The notes beneath the pieces are model-generated. The model was not told where the DNA came from. It saw only the letters and a program-made list of their open reading frames with translations, and searched no databases. A program made the position numbers and the translations under genes. A stretch of 64,000 bases of DNA, from contig NW_006766894.1 of NCBI RefSeq assembly GCF_000275845.1, forward strand, positions 676,103 to 740,102. The letters are read 5' to 3'. Positions 1 through 12,172 of the stretch are shown here, in pieces. The stretch comes from Dichomitus squalens LYAD-421 SS1. Taxonomy: Eukaryota; Basidiomycota; Agaricomycetes; Polyporales; Polyporaceae. Every line of letters begins with the position of its first letter. The first letter of the stretch is position 1.

Positions 1-2685
1 GTGATTGCCGAAGAGATCAGTGAAGGGCGCGTCGGGTGGAACGCTTGTGAGTCTCACTAGGTCACGAACTCGGTCTCGACTGACATGTCTCAGTCCTGCT
101 GTACACGCGGAATACTTCAACTCACAACTGGCCGTACTGGACTTTCTACATCGCCACTCTCTGCATGACACATGCTCTGATCAACGGCGAGGTATGTCAT
201 TTGGGCCTTTATGAAGCAGAATAAGCTGTTGAGAATGTGCGGAATAGTCGTACTTCCTAGGATACTGGGCAGCTCAGTACGAAGATCACGATCCATCTGA
301 GGTGCCCGTCCCTTTGTGAGTCCTCAGCTGCGAATATTGTTTATTGTATTCTGAATGGCGGGACAGCTACATGTCAATATACTTCGGTATTATCACAGCT
401 ATTCTCTTCATCTACGCTGTCTGTTGGTCAACATACGTGTATGGCTCCATCCGCGCCTCGAGGAATATTCACAGCGACCTCGTAGCCACGATCCTGGGCA
501 CTACTCTTAGATGGCTTGACATGACGCCTACATCGCGTATTGTAGCTCGTTGCACCGCCGACATCCAAGCAGGCAAGTCCAAGTTCCCTCACTGTCTTCT
601 GACACGGTTCCTTACTTGTGTTTATAGTCGACACAAACATCCCTTCCACGCTGCATTACGTTCTCGAAGGAACCGTGTTCATGCTTTCGCGGATAGCCGC
701 CGTCATGCTCATCACGCCCATGTTCATTCTCCCCGCCTTTGTCGTCTCTGTCATCGCAGGTTGGGTCAGTCAGATCTACATGCGCGCTCAGCTCTCGGTT
801 AAACGTGAGATGAGCAATGCGCGTGCGCCCGTCCTAGCTCACTTCGGATCTGCTATCGCGGGTATCAGTAAGTCCTCCATCACTCCCTCGCCAAGGAACT
901 AAGCTGAGTCTATACGGACAGTCTCAGTCCGTGCGTATGGTGCGCAGGAGACCTTCAAGTCAGAATCTTGCTTGCGTATGGATAGGTATAACCGCGCTGG
1001 CTTCGTTCAAGATGCGCTCTCTCGGTACGAGATATGTGCAGCATGTTGCGGTTGACATTCGCGCTAAGTCCATGACAGCTGGATCAACATCCGACTGGAC
1101 GTTTTAGGCAACTCTCTATCAACGGTACTTGCCGCATACTTGGTTTATGTTGCACATATAAGCTCGTCTGGGGCTGGCTTCGCTATGTCAATGGCAGGTA
1201 TGTAGTGCCTATCCCTCAGCGTGACTCACAGATGGGTTACTGAAGGCTAACCTCTCGTAAAGTTGGTTTCAGCGGCTTCATCCTTGCGTGGCTGAGGACG
1301 CTCAACGACTTCCAGGTCATGGGTACGCCACTCGATGCCTCTGTTATCGACGCTATGAGCTTACGATTAACGGCGGCTCTTCGTTTAGGTAACAGCTTGG
1401 AGCGGATCCAACAATACATGACCATCGAGCAGGAACCAAAGTCGTCTATAACAGGAGTACCGCCTGCGTACTGGCCTGCGAGTGGGGATTTACGTGTCGA
1501 AAAACTATCAGCGCGGTACTCACCGGTAAGAGCCTTCGAACTATATCTAGCAGAGCTACAGATGCCAACTTCGACAACAGGATGGACCACGGGTGCTCCA
1601 CGAATTGTCATTCGAGGTCAAATCCGGAGAACGTATTGGTATTGGTATGCATTGCTCTCCTAGAACACCTTCACCATGCTGAAATGACACGAAAAGTTGG
1701 TCGTACGGGTAGTGGGAAGGTATGTCTATGAATATCCGAGACCGCACATATGCTGATATCTAGGTTCAGAGTTCCCTCACGCTTTCTTTGCTACGGTGCA
1801 TACCGACGGAGGGAGCTGTCTACTACGATGGCCGCCCGACTGACACTCTCAATTTGGAGGCTCTCCGCTCCCACATCACCATCATTCCCCAGATGGTATG
1901 TCACCGGGACTAGAATACTCCACAGGCCTTGCTCACACATCACGACGCATTAGCCCGAACTGCTTAGCAGAACTCTCCGTCAAAACCTGGATCCTTTCGA
2001 GCAGCATGACGATGCCACACTCAACGATGCGCTGCGCTCTGCTGGTCTGTTTTCCTTGCAGGAAGAAGGGGACCATGGACGCATCACGCTTGATGACGAC
2101 ATTGCCGGAGGAGGCGGTAACTTATCGGTTGGTCAACGTCAGATTATCGCACTGGCTCGGGCCATCGTGCGAAGGAGCAAACTACTGATTCTCGATGAAG
2201 GTAAGTCTAGACGCTCGTCATGATCCAGGTGCTGATTCGTGTGATTCATCCTCAGCAACATCTGCCATCGGTGAGCCCAGCGATTGTTTGCATGACAAAA
2301 ACGGTACTGACAATTAATTAGACTATGAAACCGACTCCATTATTCAGAAGTCTTTGCGGGAAGAACTTGGCCGGGATGTCACAGTCCTGACTGTTGCTCA
2401 TCGTCTACAGAGCATCATGGACTCGGACAAAATCGCAAGTATCTCTCTTGATTGTTATTCATCGGCTACTGATGGGACGGCACCTTCAGATGGTGCTGGA
2501 TGCGGGAAGATTAGTGAGATAACTTTCCCAGCTGAAAACGTCGCATGACTGATTTTCTTTCATTCCAGGTGGAGTACGATGCCCCAAGTGCGCTACTAGA
2601 GAGGCAGGATGGGTACTTCCGGAGTCTGGTAGACGGTAGTAGTGACCGCACCGCGTTGTATGCAATGGCTGGAGTATCTCTGTGA
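1..2685 (+). CDS. ABC-C family transporter, C-terminal half (5' end outside window)
   Basis: Membrane exporter of the ABC-C (MRP/YOR1-like) type; substrate unknown. The window opens in the linker before the second membrane domain (AEEISEGRVGW). Spliced exons then give transmembrane segments (for example TAILFIYAVCWSTYVYG) and NBD2: Walker A GRTGSGK with S split across an intron (intron about 1722-1768), Q-loop IIPQ, signature NLSVGQRQ, Walker B LLILDE, ATSAID and the H-loop TVAHRLQS. The protein ends at a TGA at 2683-2685. At least a dozen small introns are needed, and every exon joins in frame with no lesion, so it looks functional. Two introns use GC-AG borders (573-627 and 2435-2489). The last coding pieces are 2490-2513 (MVLDAGRL) and 2569-2685. 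The family is certain; YOR1-like is the best guess for the subgroup. Confidence 0.9.
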
Positions 2686-2906
2686 CAGGAAGCACACCAG
2701 TGAACTACGTAACACAGGCTTCCTGCCTCCAAGAATCATAGCAAGACTTAGTCGTGGCTACATTACATTTCGTGAGATCGCTGCCTCTCCTTGATGGAAG
2801 GTCCCTTCCATTGTGCGCTATGGGACTCAATCCCTAAGTTACATTTTATCCTCCTTGTCAATTTTATGCTTGTGATTGTATTGGCAATAACTTGGCATTC
2901 CTCTGT

Positions 2907-2978
2907 GGGCATTTGGCACAGTGGTAGCGCGCACGCTTCGCATGCGTGAGGTCCAGGGTTCAATCCCCTGAATGTCCA
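2907..2978 (+). tRNA. tRNA-Ala (anticodon CGC)
   Basis: Cloverleaf folds by eye: acceptor stem GGGCATT pairs with AATGTCC (one G-U), discriminator A at 2978, anticodon stem CACGC/GCGTG around the loop TTCGCAT (anticodon CGC, reads GCG Ala), T-arm CAGGG-TTCAATC-CCCTG. The D stem GCAC/GCGC has one A-C mismatch. There is no intron. B box GGTTCAATCC is intact and a short Pol III stop, TTTT, lies at 2984-2987. It sits between the ABC transporter and the convergent Argonaute 3' end. Confidence 0.9.
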
Positions 2979-3212
2979 AAATATTTTGTTCCCTATAGGC
3001 TCAGGAGGCGTCGTTATCTGCGGAAGTATACTTACGAGCCACAACCGTTTCCCCATCGCCAGATGACGAATGCTGTAGTCGACGTTGATGAAGTCAGTCA
3101 AGCTCAAGCTTCACAAGTTTGCTCTTACACCCCTGCACCGACTGCCTAGATATGTAGAGGTCATTACGTAGTACATCTTCGTACACATCCTATGTATTCT
3201 GTCCTGTCCTCC

Positions 3213-6200
3213 TTAGATATAGAACATGGTTTCCTTGAGGGCCCCACCCACAGCGTTCGGACTGTTATCGAAACGCCACATCTTCTTCGCCTCATTCATG
3301 ACCTCCTCCTCTCCACCATCACTGGTCGCCGTGGCACCACTATCAGAGTGACCCTGCAACAGGGGATGTATATAGCACCGGCCACGCTCGCAGGCGAGGT
3401 CTGCGTAGTAAGCGGGCGACACCAGACTGACGGCCTTCGTTGCGCGAGCGAACATGTAACTGATATCGTTGGTCAGGCACTGCAGCTGGTCAGCGCCGAT
3501 TCCAATCTCGTCGTGGACGACGTAGTAATGTGTCGGCCTCGTCGTACCCTGGAGTCCTATTGACAACAACGTCGGTTGAGGTGTCGCAACCAACATATCG
3601 CTAAGAATAGCAGGTGCTTACCTCCGTGGGCTTGCAAGTAGAAGTCATACTCATACACAGCCGTTACACCGCGATCAACCACCGTACCCGGCTTGGGGTT
3701 CCCATCTTGCGCTGCATGCGCTGGATCCATCGGGAAGAAACGGGTGTGGTGTCTCTTTCCGCAGATGACGATCGTCAGCTTGGGCTTGTAGGTGGGGCCG
3801 AATTTGGCGAAGGCCTTCCTGATTTCCGGCATCTCCTCCGCAACCACGATCGAGAATTGACCCTACACGTCGGTCAGTACGACGACATCTTTCCTACGAG
3901 CCAGCTTCTAAACGCACTTCGGAGACACCATCGCGGTAGACCAACACGCGGCTTGGCAACGTCTTGTTGTTCTTCGCCCGGAAAGCCTGCAACCGCTCCT
4001 CCATCATGGACGCCAAATCGGTGATCATCTACACGATGGTTAGTATCCAACATGCCGAAGGTTGCAAATGATCGTGATCGACCCCACCTCCTTTCGCGAT
4101 TCCTGAAGTCGCATGCTGGCAGGGAACTGGCCCATCCGCCTGTCGATGCTCGCAACGACCGCAGCTATCGACGGCGTTCCCCTGACGGTCCCGGTGCCTG
4201 GATGCGTGACGTCCATGCCCACGAGCATCGTAGGCTCCCTGCTCAGCCACGCCATGTTCTGCTCCCCGAGCTCATGGTTTATGCCCCCAAGCTTAGTGTT
4301 GAACTTGAGCGCAACGTTCGCGTAGTATGTCGGCGCTCCCTTTCGGATCTTCGCCGCGTGCACGCACACAGTTGCCACGTCCAGGTAGACGTCGCATAGG
4401 TGCTTCAGGCCAGAGTAGATGTGTCGGTCCCCATTCGAGAGAATGACGAGGACGATACTGGGCTTCCTCGGGATACCCATCAGCGTCTCCCTGATCTGCT
4501 TGACCGCCTGCTTGCGCAGCGGGTCCTCCGTACGCCTCGGCGGGAGCCGCGCGACAGCGATCTGCGGCGGCGCCTGGTCGATGGACATGCCGCTCTTCTT
4601 ACACATGTCTGCGAAGCCGCGCAAGACGTTCCCGAGCTCAGGGTCGTCGGCACCCGAAAACTCGTCGCGCCCGTTCCCGTCGTGGATAAGGAGGACCCCC
4701 CAGTTCTGGAGGCGTGCCCCAAGGGCGAATCGCACCCCACGAAGATTCCACGACGCACGATCGTCGACCGCGCCGGTGCCTTGTGCGTAGCGCACGACGG
4801 GGGGAGGGAGGATGCGGCCCGGGACGACGGCCATCTCGGAGCCGACGGTAATACCGAAGGCGTTCACGGGCGGAGGGGATTGCGAGAGCCCGAGCTCGAG
4901 TAGACCACGGTTCGTGATGGCGTCGCCGTTAACGTTTGGGTACTGGCAGGCGACTAGGAGCATGTTGGCGGTGAGCTCGTCGGGGACCTTGCCTTGGTAC
5001 GGCTGCTTTTCCAGGATCATGCAGACCTCGGCCGGGAGGTAGTTCGTCCGCTGCCCACCAACATCGATAAGCGGGAGATCTGGATAGCGCAGCTTGATCT
5101 TGTACTCTATATGCGGCTTCTCAGAAACAATGATGACGCATATATGGAGATCAACTCACTTCTCTGGAAGTACTGCTCTACAGTGACCTCGCCCATACCC
5201 TCGGCCGTGAACTTATGCTGACGCGCATTCACATTCGCGAGGCCTTTCACCGTCTTCCGGTACCCCAGGTGCGTCGTCTTGACCCGCACACTCCTCACGA
5301 ACGTCCTCAGACGCGTGGTCGGGCTGAGATTCATGAATTCTATCATGCGGTCCGCAAGATTTCCTGGGGTGTAGAACGCGGTCGTGCACACGTTCACGTT
5401 CACCATGAGCTGCTTCCAGGCGGGACGCACGGACGAGTAGAACCCGCGCCACGCCTCGAGGCCGCCCCCAAGGGGAACAGGGGGCGCGCTCGGGGACGGA
5501 TGGAAGAACTTGTTGCGCCCCACCATGACGCCCCCGCCGATGACGCGATTGGGATGCGCGGAGAGGATGATGTTCATCGCGTTGACCACGGGCATGAAGT
5601 CGTACATCCGCTGCTGCGGGTCCCCATTCAGATAACTTCATGCACGAAGTAGTTAGCAGAGGGACACGCGCAGCGGAAGAACGAATGGATGCGTGATGGG
5701 AAAGGCAGTAGGGAGGCGACAGCATATGAGGAGCTGGCGGCATAAGGAGTGGTGTTGCGCTGCCATGCACCGGGCCCTCATGACACTGGCACCTCCACAG
5801 GGAAAGCGAAGCGGGCAAGGAACGCACAGAACAGAGCACATACCGAAGCATCTTCTCAGTGTCGATGAGTTGTTGGAACTTGATCGTCATGGTATATTCC
5901 TTTCGCTCCCGAGCTTTGTCTCTGTCTCTTTGTTCTTCCTCCTCGTCTTCGTCCGAGTAGAGGAACTTGATCTGTAGAGGTTGAGGGAGTTTGTTCACAG
6001 CGAGGAGCTTCGCGCTATTGTCATGCGCTACTCTCCCAGTCATGTTAGCTCGCTTCCATTCCTTTGTCTGCTCGGCGAGCTGGAATATCCTCCGTTTGAG
6101 ACGCTTGTTCCCGGCCGGCGGGTCAATCTGCACGTCGTACTCGTAAAAGGGAGTTTTTGGCAACGTGAGAGGGAAGAAATTCGTCCGAAGCTTTATTGGG

Positions 6201-6679
6201 GAACCCGCAGTACCGAAGCCGGGTCGCACAGGAAGGTCGTTGTCGTTGAGCCGCAAAGAGCGAAGCGAGACGACGAGCTGATCTTGGGAGTTATCCGTGA
6301 GGCGGGGGTCAACGACGGCAGGGCGGTCGGGCGCGAACACGCTGTAGGGGGATCAATCAGTCGGCATCATCACAGCGACGGAGCTGAATGGGAGAACTCA
6401 CCCTCCTCGACCCCGACTTCCAGATCCTCTCCCTCCGCGGGACCCTCCACGGGACCCACTACGGTCGCCTCTGAAGCCTCCTCGGTATCCTCCTCGATCG
6501 CCGCCCCTGTAGCCACCGCGATCCCCTCCGGGACTGCTACCGCGGCCTCCTCCAGGACTGGCACCACGACTCGAGTAACTGTCAGAGCTTTGAATGGACC
6601 CACTCGGAGGTCCACCTCGTCCCCTATATCCTCTATCTCCTCCCCGTCCGCCTCGACCTTGACCTCGACCTCTTTCCAT
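3213..6679 (-). CDS. AGO: Argonaute protein with RGG-rich N-terminus
   Basis: Small-RNA-guided slicer of the eukaryotic Argonaute family (quelling/RNAi). Starting at ATG 6677-6679 the first exon encodes about 90 residues of Arg-Gly repeats (MERGRGQGRGGRGG...). Then come the N domain (FFPLTLPKTPFYEYDVQI), linker 1, PAZ (around 5000-5300), MID and PIWI. PIWI residues seen: first Asp in LVGMDVTHPG, Asp in GTVVDRG, and a final Asp in YYADLACERGR where animal Argonautes have His. This gives a DEDD-type tetrad if the Glu finger is as usual. KRHHTRFFP and RPTHYYVVHDE are canonical. The protein ends ETMFYI-stop. Several introns are needed, including a longer one near 5640-5840. I chose ATG 6679 over ATG 6763 because the RGG tract starts there directly; the longer N-terminus cannot be excluded. 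No lesion seen. Confidence 0.93.
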
Positions 6680-8044
6680 GGGTAATGCGCTTCGCTGTGC
6701 TGGGAATTGAAGTAGGCGGTAGTTGTGCAAGCTAGAGCCGAAAGACGAGGAGACAAGACGCAAGGCCCGCGGACGTTATATACTCGGAGAAGCCGTCACT
6801 GCGGTACCGCCCATCCGAACAAGTTGGATTTGATATCTGTGAAATCCGCTCCGAGTCGCGCATACAGCGTGCGGTCCTGAAGGGTGGATGCGTGCAGCGG
6901 TCGCGGAGTGAAATTTGCCGTTATTGTGGTATGCTTTAGAGTTCGACGGGTGAGCGTCGCACTCGCCGACGAAGATGGATAAGCGTGACCCACCGCGTGG
7001 GTAGCGCGCGCCCCGTGCCCACCCAGCCCTGCCTTCTCCCTGCCTATTCTTATTCCTTCGTCATCCCCACGCATGTCCAACTGGCACAGTACCCATCGAG
7101 TCATGACATGTCGAGGTGAGTTTCGCGGGAAGGCGTATGTCAGCTGAGGGGGTCCACGATATCTCCCCTGGTTTCGTTTGGGTCTGTGCAGTGAGTCATG
7201 GTCACCTTGCCAAGTCTTGACTGAATCCGTATGTGGAGACAAAAACCTGACAGAGAATAACGTTGCTAGGTGCTTTATCCGCGGCGAACGCTCCGAAGAT
7301 GCCGACGTCAGAGGGCGCACGAGGGCCCAGGCTACCTCGACCCGGACGTCGAGAGCAGCTATCTGTACCCCGATCGTGCTCGACGTTCCAGTTTCAGTTG
7401 CATGCCGTTATGCATCGTGGCCTCTACCGCTGCATCGATCGTGCCGCACTGCGTCCAGACAATGCAAAACGTTTACCAGCTGGCGGGTGAGCACTCCAGG
7501 ACCTCTTGCCCCGCGCTCCTGGGATACTCACCGGAATAGTTGTCTCTGGAGCGATGCCTATTTGCCGCTCAACAGTTGCGTCAGGCCCCGTTTGGGGAGC
7601 AAACCCTGACGTTTAACTGCGCGCAGAAAACAACAGAAGTGCAAGGGGATCAGAGCAAAGGGGTGGGACGAGGATGCTCAGCCGGGTGTGCTTCGTCGGT
7701 AGAACCGGCGGCGTTCTTCCCAGGCTTGCCGCAGTGGTCCCTTCGCTCGCCGAAACAGGGCAAGAAGAGCAATCAGATACGAGACCTTCGTACCATGCCG
7801 ATTATGATAATACAGCTAGCCACAGTACTGCTACACAGTATCACTACATAGGAGAGTCCGGTATCAAAATTGCACGACAAATGTGACATGGATTGCCTAC
7901 GGGGGCACATCGTCCAAAGCAGCGTGAACAGCAGAAAGCGTGGTGATCCAACAAGAACAGCAAACACGATCAGAGCGGGACGGCAGGAAGGGAAAGGAAT
8001 CGATCCATGCCCTACACCCGCGCGCGACACCGTCCTCCTCCTAC
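6680..8044. other. Intergenic, no supported gene
   Basis: Holds the 5' side of the Argonaute gene and the 3' flank of the ATPase gene. Several 60-170 codon open frames cross it, but none has a recognisable family motif or a consistent spliced reading. Confidence 0.5.
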
Positions 8045-11000
8045 TCAGTACTCCTGGATATCCTCGTCCGCCAACGACGCATACTCGCTCTCCGTCCTGT
8101 CGTCGTCCGCGTAGTACTCCTGCACGACCTCCTGCATCGCATACCGCATGATCGGCGAGATAGGCACCAGCTTCGGCCCCAGCACCTCCTCCTCCTCCTC
8201 CCCCGCCAGCGGCGCGCCGTCCATCAGCCGCTCGTGCGCCCGCAGCACCTCCTCGTCCGTCATCGGCACCATGTCCTCCTCGCTCCCGTACACGCCCTCC
8301 GCCCCGAGGCCCTCCGTTGTTCCCGTCCCCATTCCCATCCCCGTCTGCCCCGCCGCGCCAGGCTCTCGCTCCATGGGTTCGTTGATCGCCGTCACAGAGC
8401 TATCCCCGCCGGGCGCCCCCCGCCCGAGCTGCACCCGAACGCTCTCGCGCACGCGCATGCTCATCCTGCCGAACGGGTCCACGAACTCCCTCGACACCGG
8501 CTCCGTCCAACGCAGGTCCAGGATCCGTCCCTTGACCATCCCATCGATCGCCCGCGCCCCCATCTCGCGGCAGAGCAGGAAGTACGGCAGCGAGCGCGTG
8601 CGCGGCTGCGCGAGCCTGTTCATCACACGCAGGAGCTGGTACGCGGAGAAGTCCGCCTGGAACTCGGGCGCGTCCTCCCCGCTCCATTCGCGTCCGTGTC
8701 CGTGCGGGAACAGCGTGGGCGGGGACTGGTGCGGGTTCGCCATGAGCGGGCTGTAGATCCGGAACCCGGACCCGCCGCCGAGCATGCCGGAGGCTGGTGG
8801 GGACAGGCGGTGGATCGCATGCGTGGACGCGTGCTCGTTCGCAGGGCTTGCGGCGCCGTTCCCTTCTGGGACTTGGCCGTTGGTGGAAGCCTGTGCCGAA
8901 TGAATGATGTGAAGGTTCAGGAGGGCATGTGCTTGGATGAAGTGTGAAGACTGTTTGACTGAGGTAGATTGCCCTCAACGACATGATCGCCGGAACAATG
9001 AACGCGAGACTTACTGTCGAGCTTCCCGTTCGAGTTCACTTAGCGTACAATGAGCAATTACCGTCTGCCCCCCTCTTTCATTTCCGCGCGAAGCACGCAC
9101 CATAATCTGTGATGTAATCTTGCCAGTGGGCAAGCTTGCCCCCAAACGCCTCGTACAGCTTCTCAAAGTCAAGGCCCGGACGCAGGCGTTCATGGACGCT
9201 GGGGAGGATTCGCTCACGGAAGAACTTCCGCGTCTCCGCCTTGGGGTAGTCGCCAATCGTAATGATCTGCACCACCACAATCAGCATTTAGAGCTCGGAT
9301 ATGGCGCGCGGCAGGCGGGTGCACACACACGGACCGGCGGACAAGAACATACCTTGCAATGCTGCATGACGTTCAACTGCCGCAGCCACGTCTGGTAGAA
9401 CGGGTCGCTCGTCGCGTGTATTACGTGACAAAGCCTGTCCTGCTTCGTGAGCACGAGCATCGCGTCAAGAAGGCACTTCATCGCATCGATCGAGCGAATG
9501 AGTGCAGGCCTGTACGGCAGCTTCCCAGTTAGATATACGCTCCTGCGGGGGGGGGGGACCTAGGCCACTTACAGCTTATGCGCCTCGTCGATGAAAAAGA
9601 CAGGTATCTTCTTCGGGGGAGCTTCCAGTTTTTCCTTGTCCTTCCCGCCCTCTTTTTGACGCGCCTCGCCGTTCTCGCGCCCAGCCTTTTCGGCTTGCTT
9701 CCTGCGCACCGAGAACATGCGTTTCGTCCAGGAGGGGCGGTCCTGTTGCTGCTTCTTGTTCTCCTTCCCGGAGTTGGACTCCGCGTCTTTCTTGGCCTTC
9801 AGCGCCTCTTGGGAGGGCAGGAAGTTCCAATACCGGAGGAGCGAGCTCTGTGTGCTGTATTCAGATGCTATGATGCAGCGTAGAGTGAGCGGACTGAGGC
9901 TTACTTGGAACAGCTCCATGAGACGCGCAATATCGCTTGTCTTGATCTCCCCCAAGGGCGAGCTCAAGGCTTCCGTCGACTGCCCCGCATTCGAGAGGCG
10001 ACGCTCTACGTTCAGTCTGTCGTGCTGCAACGCGGTCAGTACGACAAACCACGCATACTTACGGTTTACGAGCACGCGCACCTTGAATCCCCACGCTTCC
10101 TTTTCGAACGCTTCGTAGCCCGGCATATCCTGGTCGCGTGCTATGCCCATGAAGAAGCCTTCCATCTGTTGGCTGATGCGCGGCGAGGTCTTCAAACAGT
10201 TTCTCCGAAAGACGGTTGGAAGAACGCACCTGAGACTCATGTATAGACTCCCCAGGTCCGCAAAGCCTGCTATGCGCAAGTCGAAGTGTAGGACGTGGTA
10301 GTTTTTCTGCGTCAGCACTTGACGAAGCAGAGCCGTCTAGAGAGACATGAGGATGGGTTCTCGGTATCCAAACTAGAAGGGGCTCACCTTGCCTACGCTG
10401 CTGGCACCAAAGAGGACCGTGAAGCTCGGCTCCCCTTCCAGCGCACGTACAATCGCCCTCAGCTCCGCCGGCCGCTCGAAGAAGCCAGGCAAAGCAGAGA
10501 ACGTATGCGTCGGAGTGAGCTGCGCCCGCTCCCGTGCCTCCGCGAGCTCCCTCCTCGTATCCTCGAGCATCTTTTTCGACTCCGTCAGCGAGCGGAGCGT
10601 CTCGGACGGCTGGCGGCGTCGAGTGGACATCGGCGGGTCGCAAGCGAGGAAGGGGGAAAGAGGCTATCAGACAACGTGCTTATGACGCTGCACCCTCGAC
10701 CCCCCTTAGCGTGTGGCCCTTCGCGCTTGGAGCAGCGAGGGTCGCACGCCCTTGATAGGGTCAGGCAGGGGCGAGGGCGAGCGGAGACGAAAGAAGAGAT
10801 GTAATACTCACGTTGGCGAGGACGCCGATAATCTCCCCCAGGCCAAAGAAGTTGCGCTTGCGGACGTCGTTGGGCAGGGGCATGCCGCGGCGGCGGGGGA
10901 TGTTGGAACGGAAGAGCCAGTGGAGCTGGATGGTCGTCCCCTCGCCGATGCCGTTGTACATGCTCTGCCGCCGCGACTGAGGGGGCGAGAGTGCGTGCGT

Positions 11001-11075
11001 GCGCGGCGTGGGCGCGGGGCCGTTGCGGGGAACGGGCGCGGTCGCGGTGATGTTGGCATTGGGCCTGCGGGACAT
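8045..11075 (-). CDS. AAA-type P-loop ATPase, fungal conserved
   Basis: Predicted single-domain P-loop ATPase; cellular role unknown. Exon 1 (11075-10812, 88 codons) runs from MSRRPNANIT to GEIIGVLAN. It probably joins at PSETLRSLTESKK through a CAG acceptor inside the next open frame. Then come a coiled, charged stretch (LEDTRRELAEARERAQ), Walker A LFGASSVGKT (split by an intron), HVLHFDLR, a Lys/Gln-rich low-complexity insert, Walker B IPVFFIDEAHKL, a sensor-like LCHVIHATSDPF, and a C-terminal lid region (GDYPKAETRKFFRERILP). After another intron the chain continues (FIQAHALLNLHIIHSAQ) into an acidic C-terminus ending ADEDIQEY. The intron after EAHKL holds a run of 11 C on the coding strand (9547-9557). 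Spliced length is roughly 850 residues. An earlier acceptor for exon 2, adding PLSPFLACDPP, is possible. Confidence 0.8.
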
Positions 11076-11307
11076 GCTGGTGCTATCGGTAGATCTGCGT
11101 GCGCTGGTCGAGGTAGAAGAAGAGCAGATGCTCTGACGAAGGTTGAGGATATGGAAGGATGAAAGGGGGAGAACGGACGAGATATGAGATATCCAGGCCG
11201 TTAACGCGGACCTCGCGCCTGGCGGGTGCGGCTTGGGGAGCACATAGAACCGCGAGCCTCGCACTGCGGGCAGTGTTTGAGGCATGTGTCATAGTACAAA
11301 GGACAAG

Positions 11308-12021
11308 TCACCGCTTGTGAGGGCGGACACGTTTCAACAGCCTGTTGGCTATCTTCGGACCTTTGATTGCGAGCACACTGGGGAGGTGGATCTGGTCGAT
11401 TATCCACAAACGTACTGGTATAGCCACATAACCGAGCACGTACTGTTCGATAGTGTCGAGATAGCGTTGATAGTCGAAGAGAACAGGAGGTCGCGTCCGA
11501 TGCAGCTGGCGGATAAGTACAGGGTGGATGCTGGACGTGCGCGAGAAGCGCTGCTTGCATGACGTCGATCGCGACGCGTCTTCCACGTGCGCAGAATGAT
11601 GAACCGGGGGTGCTGATCTAGCATGAGTAACTTTATTAGCATCCACGGTGAACGTTACCTACCTTGTGGCCTCAATGAAGTCAGCGAGAGTGCTGATGGT
11701 GGTACAACAGAGGGAAGAGTTGGGAGAAGGGGAGATGGTAATCGACTTTATAACTGCGTCGGGAACGTCGATGGCGTCATGGACCAAGGGGTCGGGGACG
11801 AGGTCGAGGACCAGCCCGAGATGTAAATGGCTGAGTGGACGTCGGTTGGCAGCCAGACAAATAGATACGTATGGATATGTACATAGAACACTGGTCGTCG
11901 TATTCAAGATGGTTTCGACAAATAGACGCCGAGCGGTCATTGCGACAGCTCTGAGTCGATAGCAATTGACAGCATTCGCTGGCAAAGGCCACGAATCGAA
12001 GGACAAATGGAAGGTTTTCAC
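11308..12021 (-). CDS. Unrecognised candidate two-exon gene
   Basis: Two minus-strand open frames join in frame across a plausible intron (GTAGGT donor after LADFIEAT, CTAG acceptor before SAPPVHHS). The result is about 220 residues ending RLLKRVRPHKR-stop. The second exon includes RPPVLFDYQRYLDTIEQYV, which looks protein-like, but I recognise no family and another frame is also open over part of it. It could be a decayed gene or chance. It lies between the ATPase and RPC34 genes. Confidence 0.2.
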
Positions 12022-12172
12022 TAGAGGTGAACATGAACCCTCGAATTTTATGTTCTGAAGATCCTGGCACCAACAACATGACGAGCACTCGATTTATTAC
12101 AAGCGTTGTTGTCTACTCAATTAACCACGCACGAGCAATTTCTTGTCTAAGCGCAACTCAACACCATCACGT

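Noticed and set aside
1..2685. ABC transporter as pseudogene because of short broken frames
   Set aside because: All conserved motifs join in frame once short introns, two of them GC-AG, are removed.
6370..6756. Acidic 128-codon minus frame over the Argonaute N-terminus
   Set aside because: Out-of-frame reading of the Arg/Gly repeats; the RGG frame continues into the N domain.
7236..7760. Possible plus-strand gene downstream of a GTGAGT-like donor near 7115
   Set aside because: Competing frames, no conserved motif, and no consistent exon chain.
7940..8947. 335-codon plus frame opposite the ATPase 3' end
   Set aside because: Arg/His/Leu-rich antisense shadow; the minus strand carries the continuous ATPase C-terminus.
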